From positions 1-6,063 of the forward strand of contig LJTS01000179.1 of the NCBI GenBank assembly GCA_001304425.1: a stretch of DNA of 6,063 nt, written 5' to 3'. The notes under the pieces were generated by a model, which saw only the letters and a program-made list of their open reading frames with translations, was not told where the DNA came from and made no database searches. Positions 1 to 4,727 of this stretch are shown piece by piece. The stretch is from Betaproteobacteria bacterium SG8_40 (GTDB lineage: Bacteria > Pseudomonadota > Gammaproteobacteria > Burkholderiales > Eutrophovitaceae). Both the position numbers and the translations under genes were made by a program. Each line of letters opens with the position of its first letter. The stretch's first letter is position 1.

Positions 1-245
1 ACGCCGGTTGCTGCCACGCGATCCCCAAGCTGGACTGTACCGACCGCCTGCACCAGATTGCCTGCCCGGTCCAGATCATCGTCGGGGAGCAGGATGCGGG
101 AACGCCGGTAGCCATGTCCGAGGCGATTCATTCGGCGATAGCGGGCTCCGAACTGGTGATCATTCCCCAGGCGTCGCATCTGTCCAATCTCGAGCAGCCC
201 GGGAAGTTCAACGACGCGCTGAAAAGGTTTCTGTCGGCCAACTGA
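1..245 (+). CDS. PcaD-like alpha/beta hydrolase (3-oxoadipate enol-lactonase type), C-terminal part
   Basis: This is the 3' end of a gene that begins before the window. The frame starts at base 3, gives 80 residues and ends with TGA at 243-245. The fragment carries the last two catalytic elements of the alpha/beta-hydrolase fold. One is the strand-turn VGEQDAGTP, with the acidic triad residue Asp31 of the fragment. The other is the C-terminal ASHLSN, with His59, followed by an EQP...F...L helix. The pairing of GEQDAGTPVAMS with SHLSNLEQP is what I know from 3-oxoadipate enol-lactonases, which hydrolyse beta-ketoadipate enol-lactone in the protocatechuate/catechol branch of aromatic degradation. 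Paralogues with other ester or lactone substrates share these motifs and the nucleophile elbow lies outside the window, so the substrate is inferred. The nearest downstream gene is convergent, so no operon partner is visible here. Confidence 0.8.
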   Translation, partial: AGCCHAIPKLDCTDRLHQIACPVQIIVGEQDAGTPVAMSEAIHSAIAGSELVIIPQASHLSNLEQPGKFNDALKRFLSAN

Positions 246-271
246 GTCAGGCCGGGCAGCGGGAAACTCAG
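242..271. repeat. Inverted repeat bridging two convergent stop codons
   Basis: CTGAGT at 242-247 and ACTCAG at 266-271 form a perfect 6-bp inverted repeat around an 18-base loop. The left arm contains the hydrolase stop codon (TGA, 243-245) and the right arm contains the nuclease stop codon (TCA on the plus strand, 268-270). It occupies the whole 22-base gap between the convergent genes. It could serve as a weak shared terminator, but the stem is short and has no T-run on either side, so this role is an inference. Confidence 0.35.
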
Positions 272-1665
272 GGTGCCTCGATGATTTGCAGGTTTTTTTC
301 CGGCTGCCTCAACGCGGACAGAAGCAGTTTGTAAGTATCGGCATCGAAGCCGGCCTCGTGGCGCGTATCGTAGTGGTCGAACAGATCCAGCTGCGAGCGG
401 TGGGTGCCGAGGTAGCGCCAGTGGTCGATGACGTGCACGTCGGTGCGGCGGCTCGGCGAGTGGTGCTCGCGAACCATGATCGCGCCCTTGTACGGCCAGG
501 GCGCGATGCGCATCTTGTTCAGCGCCATTGATACCCGCATCGCATGGTTGAGTTCCGTTTCGTGCCCGACGCAGACGCCGCGGCATTTGCGCAACTGGTG
601 CGCGAAGCACGCGCCCTTGCCCTTTTCCAGCCCGAGGCGGATCAGGCAAAGCCCGTATTCGTCGGCGATTTTTCGCAGCGCATCGCGCGCCGCTCGCTTC
701 GTGCGGAAAATACCGTAAACGTCACCGAGCAGGCCGGGCTCGATCTCCGCGCAATACATCAGCTTCGGGATCTTCGGGCCATCGGCCGGGTTCCAGTGGT
801 AGGTGCAGATCTCCTTCGACTCGCGCAGGCGGCGGTTGTGCAGAGGGGCAAGACGCTTGACCAGTTGCGCTTCCTTGATCAGCGCGCCAAAGTTTCCCGC
901 CGTTTCTATCCAGTCGAGGCGCCTGATGTCGCGCGAGATGTGCATGTCCTTGCTGGTTGAGTGGTCCCCGCTGAAATGCGACATCACCCGGGTGCGAAGG
1001 TTGATACTCTTGCCGACGTAGAGCACCGTGTCGTTCTCGCCGTAGAAGATGTAAACGCCCGGGGTATCGGGCAAGCCTTTCAGCGCATCGGGTGCGAGCC
1101 CTGCCGGCAGGGCCGGCGAGCGCAACAGCTTGTCAACCACCTCGTTGATGACGTTGCGGTCGAGTTCGTGGTGGATGTGCTGGGTGAACTCCCACAGTAC
1201 CCGTGCGTCCGCCAGTGCGCGGTGGCGCGCGTCGCACGACAGATTGTGCCGTTCGATCAGGCTGTCGAGGTTGTGGCGCCGCTCCTGCGGATAGAGGCGC
1301 CGCGAGAGCTTGACCGTGCACAGCACCCTTGGCGAGTAATCCAGGCCGAGCCGGCGGAATTCGTTGCGCAGGAAACCGTAATCGAACCGGGCGTTGTGCG
1401 CGACCAGGACTTTTCCGGCAAGGCGCCGGTGCAATTCGGGCGCGAGTTCCTCGAATGTGGGGGCCTCGGCCACCATCGAGTCATTGATGCCGGTGAGTGC
1501 CTGAATGGCCGGCGGTATGCGCATCTGGGGATTGACCAGGGAACTCCACTCGCCGACATAGTCGCCACGATCGACCTCCACCAGTCCGATCTCGGTGATG
1601 CGGTCGAAATGCGCCGTAGCGCCGGTCGTCTCCAGATCGACAAATACCAGCGGCCGGTCAAGCAT
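268..1665 (-). CDS. DEDDh 3'-5' exonuclease / Cho-UvrC-type GIY-YIG endonuclease fusion protein
   Basis: The product has 465 residues and two nuclease domains. Residues about 5-165 are a DnaQ-like DEDDh exonuclease: Exo I FVDLETTG (Asp10, Glu12), Exo II HNARFD (Asp95) and Exo III HRALADA (His148, Asp153). Residues about 198-285 are a GIY-YIG nuclease: GVYIFYG near 203, LYVGKS at 215-220, Arg224, and the catalytic Glu265 in KEAQLVKRL, followed by PLHN. Residues about 315-420 resemble the Cho/UvrC central region, with LGLEKGKGACF and cysteines 340, 353, 361 and 365. The family is known from proteobacterial genomes, often annotated as DNA polymerase III epsilon-like or excinuclease Cho-like. It is expected to nick and trim damaged or structured DNA in the cytoplasm, but the substrate is not shown here. 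The ATG at 1665 is chosen because the domain begins at once (MLDRPLVFVD). The frame stays open to an ATG at 1836, but those 57 extra residues are Arg-rich, look non-conserved and cross the promoter region. Confidence 0.9.
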   Translation of the reverse strand: MLDRPLVFVDLETTGATAHFDRITEIGLVEVDRGDYVGEWSSLVNPQMRIPPAIQALTGINDSMVAEAPTFEELAPELHRRLAGKVLVAHNARFDYGFLRNEFRRLGLDYSPRVLCTVKLSRRLYPQERRHNLDSLIERHNLSCDARHRALADARVLWEFTQHIHHELDRNVINEVVDKLLRSPALPAGLAPDALKGLPDTPGVYIFYGENDTVLYVGKSINLRTRVMSHFSGDHSTSKDMHISRDIRRLDWIETAGNFGALIKEAQLVKRLAPLHNRRLRESKEICTYHWNPADGPKIPKLMYCAEIEPGLLGDVYGIFRTKRAARDALRKIADEYGLCLIRLGLEKGKGACFAHQLRKCRGVCVGHETELNHAMRVSMALNKMRIAPWPYKGAIMVREHHSPSRRTDVHVIDHWRYLGTHRSQLDLFDHYDTRHEAGFDADTYKLLLSALRQPEKNLQIIEAP

Positions 1666-1902
1666 TAACTTTGTTCCCGGAGTCGGGGCCTGACCGTAAG
1701 CAATCAATTGTTGCGTGCATGCGGATATTGTAAGAGCTCTTGTGCCAGCCTGGTTGCTCCGCTGTCCGGTTTTTCTACTGCGGCCGGTGCGTGCCGCCTT
1801 CTTGCGTTGCAGGTGCAAGGCGTGACTCCGGGGCATGGGCGCTCCGCTGCGATCCGGCTGCCGTTATACTTGACGTACAACAGATTTGAGGGAGGAAGGG
1901 TT
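1666..1902. other. Divergent intergenic region
   Basis: This 237-base gap separates the nuclease gene (leftward) from the exported-protein gene (rightward) and should hold both promoters. On the minus strand TACAAT (plus-strand bases 1727-1732) would make a -10 element, giving a leader of roughly 55 bases to the ATG at 1665. On the plus strand TATACT at 1865-1870 would make a -10 for the TTG start at 1903. Neither has a recognisable -35 at the usual spacing, so both are tentative. Open frames enter the gap from both sides, but their translations are Arg/Cys-rich and have no domain features. I see no RNA gene or riboswitch here. Confidence 0.45.
1891..1895 (+). promoter_or_regulatory. Strong Shine-Dalgarno that fixes a TTG start
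   Basis: GGAGG lies in a purine-rich run (1888-1900), 7 bases before TTG at 1903. This near-ideal spacing, together with a signal-peptide-like sequence starting exactly at that TTG, decides the start of the downstream gene over an in-frame ATG at 1708. Confidence 0.7.
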
Positions 1903-2454
1903 TTGAAGAACTTGATTGCCATCTTGCTGGCAGGCGTTACGGTATTTGCGAAGGCGCATCAGGGCGAGACGGAGGCGCCGCAGACCGCCTACGACTGCGA
2001 GCACCCGCCTGCCGATGCCGTTGAAGAGATTCCGGGGATTCTTGGTGTCGCCGGCGGGATGTCCTGCCTGCCGGCGGGCCCGGCCATTCACGCCGACCCG
2101 ACGTGGATTTGGCGTTACACCGGCAGTTTCTTCGACGTGCCCACGATTCCGGGTTACGCGCACGTCGACTCGGCGTCCATGCTGCCGCCTTTTTACTTCA
2201 CCGGGCTTTCGCTTCGGGAATTGAGTGCCGAAGAAGCGGCGCAGCGAAGCGAGCAACTTGCCAGGGAGGTCGAAACCTACCGACCGGCCGGGCCGATAGC
2301 GCGGATGCAAACCATCGACGCGGTGAACAACTACGGGCGCAGCATAGCGATCCATGTGGCGATGGAGTCGGAGAACAACGGCTGGGTGCTCGTATGCACG
2401 CCGAATTGCCAGCCAAACTACGTCATCCTGATTGAGAAGCGCAAACGCAACTGA
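1903..2454 (+). CDS. Exported four-cysteine protein of unknown function
   Basis: I do not recognise this family. From the TTG start the product has 183 residues. It opens with Lys2 and a hydrophobic stretch (residues 4-16) ending in AKA at 16-18, a good signal peptidase I site, so it is probably periplasmic or secreted as a mature protein of about 165 residues that would begin with histidine. The mature part has four cysteines (32, 55, 165, 169), enough for two disulfides. Its middle is rich in aromatics, Pro and Gly (WIWRYTGSFFDVP at 68-80). A charged helix-like stretch (about 103-126, SAEEAAQRSEQLAREVE) follows, and the basic C-terminus reads EKRKRN. There are no extra membrane segments and no lipobox. 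The 48-base gap to the next gene suggests co-transcription with it. The coding call rests on the ribosome-binding site, the signal peptide and clean frame use. Confidence 0.72.
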   Translation: MKNLIAILLAGVTVFAKAHQGETEAPQTAYDCEHPPADAVEEIPGILGVAGGMSCLPAGPAIHADPTWIWRYTGSFFDVPTIPGYAHVDSASMLPPFYFTGLSLRELSAEEAAQRSEQLAREVETYRPAGPIARMQTIDAVNNYGRSIAIHVAMESENNGWVLVCTPNCQPNYVILIEKRKRN

Positions 2455-2495
2455 GCGTGAACGGAACAAGCGCAGCTGAGTGTGAACCGAAAGGG
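2446..2495 (+). repeat. Imperfect 25-base-period tandem repeat across a gene junction
   Basis: Bases 2446-2466 and 2471-2491 match at 18 of 21 positions, with shared cores CTGAG and GTGAAC and a period of 25 bases. The first copy contains the stop codon of the exported-protein gene (2452-2454). The second lies in the untranslated gap and runs up to the ribosome-binding site of the next gene. It looks like a small local duplication that lengthened the spacer. Confidence 0.6.
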
Positions 2496-2500
2496 TAGGG
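2491..2500 (+). promoter_or_regulatory. Ribosome-binding site deciding the ATG at 2503
   Basis: AAGG at 2491-2494, in the purine run AAGGGTAGGG, lies 8 bases before ATG 2503. The alternative in-frame GTG at 2482 would add only seven residues and has no comparable Shine-Dalgarno, so ATG 2503 is preferred. Confidence 0.55.
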
Positions 2501-2502
2501 CG

Positions 2503-3690
2503 ATGGACATTTCGACCGCGGAGATTCTTCCGGACGACAGCGAATCGGCGACTTTGGTCGGCCGTGCATGGGTTCCCGGCGATCATGCCGGGCCGAGCCC
2601 GGTGGCACTGCGCGCCGGCAGGTTGTACGACCTGTCGCGCGTGGCACCGACTTCCAGTGCGCTGCTGAATACTGCCGACCCGGTGAAGCTGGTGCGTGAT
2701 GCGATCGCGCGCGGCTGGGCGAAACCGGTGGCCGACATCGGAGCGGCGCTGGACAACAGTCACGCGGATCGCAGGCGGGCGTCCCGGGCCTATGTTCTCG
2801 CGCCGAGCGACCTGCAGGCGGTGCGTGCCTGCGGGGTGACGTTTGTTTCCAGCATGGTCGAGCGGGTGATCGAGGAACATGCGCGTGGCGATGCCGACAA
2901 GGCCGAATCGATCCGGCGGGCGATCGGCGACGAAATTGGCGCCGGGATACGCAACATCAAGCCGGGTTCGCCGGAAGCGATGCGGCTCAAGGAGTCGCTG
3001 ATCAAACGCGATCTGTGGTCACAGTATCTGGAAGTGGGTATCGGCCCGGACGCCGAGGTGTTCAACAAGGCGCAGCCGCTGTCGGCCGTTGGCGTTGGCG
3101 CCGAAATCGGCATTCGTGCCGATTCGTCATGGAACAACCCCGAGCCCGAAGTAGTGCTTGCGGTCAATCGTGCCGGGCGTGTGGTCGGCGTCTCGCTCGG
3201 CAACGACGTCAACCTGCGCGACTTCGAAGGCCGTAGTGCGTTGTTGCTCGGCAAGGCCAAGGACAACAACGCGAGCTGTTCCATCGGCCCGTTCGTGCGT
3301 TTGTTCGACGAAGGCTACACGCTGGACGACATGCGCCGCACCCGCATTGAAGTCCGTGTCAGCGGAACGGACGGGTTTGAACTCGAAGGCGAGAGCAACC
3401 TGACCACCATCAGCCGCGATCCGGTCGATCTGGTCAACCAGGCGATGAATCGCGCGCACCAGTACCCCGACGGGATGATGCTGTTTCTCGGGACGCAGTT
3501 TGCCCCGGTGCAGGATCGGGGCGAGAAGGGCAAGGGGTTTACCCACAAGCTCGGCGATATCGTTTCGATCAGCGCGCCCCGACTCGGCACCCTGGTGAAC
3601 CGCGTCAATCACTGCGACAAAGTCACGCCGTGGACCTACGGGGTCACTGAACTGATGCAAAACCTCAGCCGGCGGGGATTGCTCGGCTAG
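2503..3690 (+). CDS. FAH-superfamily 2-keto-3-deoxy-sugar-acid dehydratase, XylX-like
   Basis: The 395-residue product belongs to the fumarylacetoacetate hydrolase superfamily. Residues about 10-110 form the variable N-terminal part and about 110-385 the catalytic FAH fold. The metal site is visible as PEPEV (Glu214, Glu216) and GNDVNLRDFEG (Asp235). Other hallmarks are QYLEVGIGPDAE (174-185), KAKDNNASCSIGPF (251-264), QYPDGMMLFLGT (320-331) and CDKVTPWTYG (371-380). From memory these motifs and the length fit the Caulobacter-type 2-keto-3-deoxy-D-xylonate dehydratase group. Those enzymes remove water from 2-keto-3-deoxypentonate to give 2-oxoglutarate semialdehyde in oxidative pentose catabolism. 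The protein has no signal peptide, so it is cytosolic. No xylonate dehydratase, semialdehyde dehydrogenase or sugar transporter is in the window, so the exact substrate (xylonate-, arabinonate- or another sugar-acid-derived) is inferred. It probably shares a transcript with the exported-protein gene upstream. Confidence 0.85.
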   Translation: MDISTAEILPDDSESATLVGRAWVPGDHAGPSPVALRAGRLYDLSRVAPTSSALLNTADPVKLVRDAIARGWAKPVADIGAALDNSHADRRRASRAYVLAPSDLQAVRACGVTFVSSMVERVIEEHARGDADKAESIRRAIGDEIGAGIRNIKPGSPEAMRLKESLIKRDLWSQYLEVGIGPDAEVFNKAQPLSAVGVGAEIGIRADSSWNNPEPEVVLAVNRAGRVVGVSLGNDVNLRDFEGRSALLLGKAKDNNASCSIGPFVRLFDEGYTLDDMRRTRIEVRVSGTDGFELEGESNLTTISRDPVDLVNQAMNRAHQYPDGMMLFLGTQFAPVQDRGEKGKGFTHKLGDIVSISAPRLGTLVNRVNHCDKVTPWTYGVTELMQNLSRRGLLG

Positions 3691-3702
3691 CCTTTCATGC
3701 TC

Positions 3703-3716
3703 GCCCCTGAGGGGGC
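3703..3716. repeat. Short GC-rich hairpin, possible terminator or REP-like unit
   Basis: GCCCC (3703-3707) and GGGGC (3712-3716) pair around the loop TGAG, 12 bases after the dehydratase stop codon. A CTTCC sequence rather than a T-run follows, so it is not a canonical intrinsic terminator. Similar CCCC...GGGG hairpins are common as dispersed intergenic repeats in beta-proteobacteria, which is an equally good reading. Confidence 0.4.
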
Positions 3717-3773
3717 TTCCAGCTGGCGCGGTCAATTACTAGCGGATACATGGGCCGGCAGTGAATCGCGCGC

Positions 3774-3794
3774 CGCAGGGATGGTCCCGCTGCG
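3774..3794 (-). terminator. Bulged hairpin just after the reductase stop, weak terminator candidate
   Basis: CGCA (3774-3777) pairs with TGCG (3791-3794), and GGG (3778-3780) pairs with CCC (3786-3788), leaving a two-base bulge (3789-3790) and a five-base loop. It lies 3 bases past the end of the leftward reductase gene. Neither strand has a T-run after it, so termination would have to be weak or factor-dependent. Confidence 0.25.
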
Positions 3795-3797
3795 AAC

Positions 3798-4727
3798 TCA
3801 GAGCCTGTCGACCAGTTCCCGCATGCGCTTGCGCATCGCTTCGTCGGGAAGCCGGCCGTAACCGGCATTCATGTTGTCGACCAGATGTTTTGGCTTGCCG
3901 GTCGCCGGGATGGCACAGGTGACGGCCGGGTGCGAGATGACATACTTGAGGAAGAACTGCGCCCAGGAGTGGCAGTCGAATTCCGCCGCCCACGGCGGAA
4001 GCTTGACGCCGCGCACGCGCGAGAACAGGCCGGCGGCAGCAAATGGCCGGTTGACGATGACCGCGGTGCCGGTGTCCAGCGCGGCGGGCAGCAGGCGTTC
4101 CTCGGCCTCGCGTTCGACAATCGAATAATTGAACTGCGAGAAATCGAACATGCGCATCTTCATGATGCGTTCCAGGTTGTCGTGCGCGCCGGCGTGGTAG
4201 TGGGTAACGCCCGTGTAGCGCACCTTGCCGCTTTCTTTCCATTCGGCCAGTGTCTGCCCATGGGTGCGCCAGTCCGTCAGGTTGTGCACCTGCATCAGGT
4301 CCATGACGTCGACGCGCATCCTGCGGAATGATTCGTTCATCTGGTCGATGCCGGAGCGTTGGCCCGATGTCCAGACTTTTGTCGCCATGAATAATCGGGG
4401 CCGTAACGAAAGTTGTTCGGAGAGGTCGCCGACAACACTTTCCGAGGTGCCGTACATGGGTGAGCTGTCGATGACCGATCCGTCGTGCCCGACAAACTGT
4501 CGCATCACTTCGCGCAGCGGTTCGCGATCCTGCTCGGCGGTGCCGACACCAAACGACTGGTAGGTGCCAAGGCCGATCACGGGCAGTTGTTCGCCCGAAC
4601 TCGGGATGGGCCGCCGGGTCATTTGCGGTGATGCGTTTGCATCAGCGAGGGCCGGTGTAAGGATTGGCGGCAGGCTCAGTGCTGCGGCCGCTTTCAGTAT
4701 CGTTCGGCGTGTCTGGTTCGGGCTCAT
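3798..4727 (-). CDS. Tat-exported aldo/keto reductase
   Basis: The 309-residue product begins with a twin-arginine signal. TRRTILK is at 6-12, followed by a moderately hydrophobic Ala/Leu stretch and an ALADA cleavage region near 26-30, so it should be exported folded to the periplasm. The rest is an aldo/keto-reductase barrel. The catalytic tetrad is visible as Asp87 (VIDSSPMYG), Tyr92, Lys117 (ATKVW) and His148 (QVHNL). The C-terminal nucleotide-binding element IPATGKPKHLVDNMNAG (273-289) fits NAD(P)H binding in this superfamily. Its substrate, presumably a carbonyl compound, cannot be read from the sequence. The start at 4727 is chosen because the Tat signal begins there. A modest AAGGA lies 12 bases upstream. 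The gene starts inside the transporter gene, with an 86-base overlap in another frame, so the two are almost certainly co-transcribed. A predicted periplasmic enzyme needing a cytosolic cofactor must be loaded before export. Confidence 0.88.
   Translation of the reverse strand: MSPNQTRRTILKAAAALSLPPILTPALADANASPQMTRRPIPSSGEQLPVIGLGTYQSFGVGTAEQDREPLREVMRQFVGHDGSVIDSSPMYGTSESVVGDLSEQLSLRPRLFMATKVWTSGQRSGIDQMNESFRRMRVDVMDLMQVHNLTDWRTHGQTLAEWKESGKVRYTGVTHYHAGAHDNLERIMKMRMFDFSQFNYSIVEREAEERLLPAALDTGTAVIVNRPFAAAGLFSRVRGVKLPPWAAEFDCHSWAQFFLKYVISHPAVTCAIPATGKPKHLVDNMNAGYGRLPDEAMRKRMRELVDRL
4629..4644. repeat. Perfect 6-bp hairpin at the transporter stop codon
   Basis: TGATGC (4629-4634) and GCATCA (4639-4644) form a perfect inverted repeat with a four-base loop. 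The right arm includes the transporter stop codon (plus-strand TCA at 4642-4644). In the reductase frame the same bases encode the Ala-Asp-Ala-Asn-Ala-Ser stretch at the predicted signal-peptide cleavage site. It may be a coincidence of codon use, or it may influence translation within the overlap. Confidence 0.35.

Noticed and set aside
961..1668. Plus-strand open frame of 235 codons
   Set aside because: It lies wholly antisense to the nuclease fusion, whose motifs are unambiguous. Its translation has no recognisable motif, so it is a GC-rich shadow frame.
1742..1747. TGGCAC on the minus strand as a sigma-54 -24 element for the nuclease gene
   Set aside because: The GC-containing -12 half does not follow at the required spacing (CTCTT appears instead), so only half of the site is present.
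1666..1836. N-terminal extension of the nuclease fusion to an ATG at 1836
   Set aside because: The extra 57 residues are Arg/Lys/Thr-rich without domain features, and they cover the likely promoter region. The exonuclease domain begins right after the ATG at 1665.
1708..1902. Upstream ATG start at 1708 for the exported protein
   Set aside because: It would bury the signal peptide 65 residues inside the protein and ignore the strong ribosome-binding site before TTG 1903.
1864..2880. Minus-strand open frame of 338 codons
   Set aside because: It is Arg/His-rich with no domain, and it runs antisense across two better-supported genes and their ribosome-binding sites.
3127..3735. Minus-strand open frame of 202 codons
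   Set aside because: It is antisense to the conserved catalytic half of the dehydratase and has no motif of its own.
3739..4242. Minus-strand open frame of 167 codons
   Set aside because: It is an out-of-frame shadow of the aldo/keto reductase on the same strand. I considered a frameshift, but the reductase is intact in its own frame.
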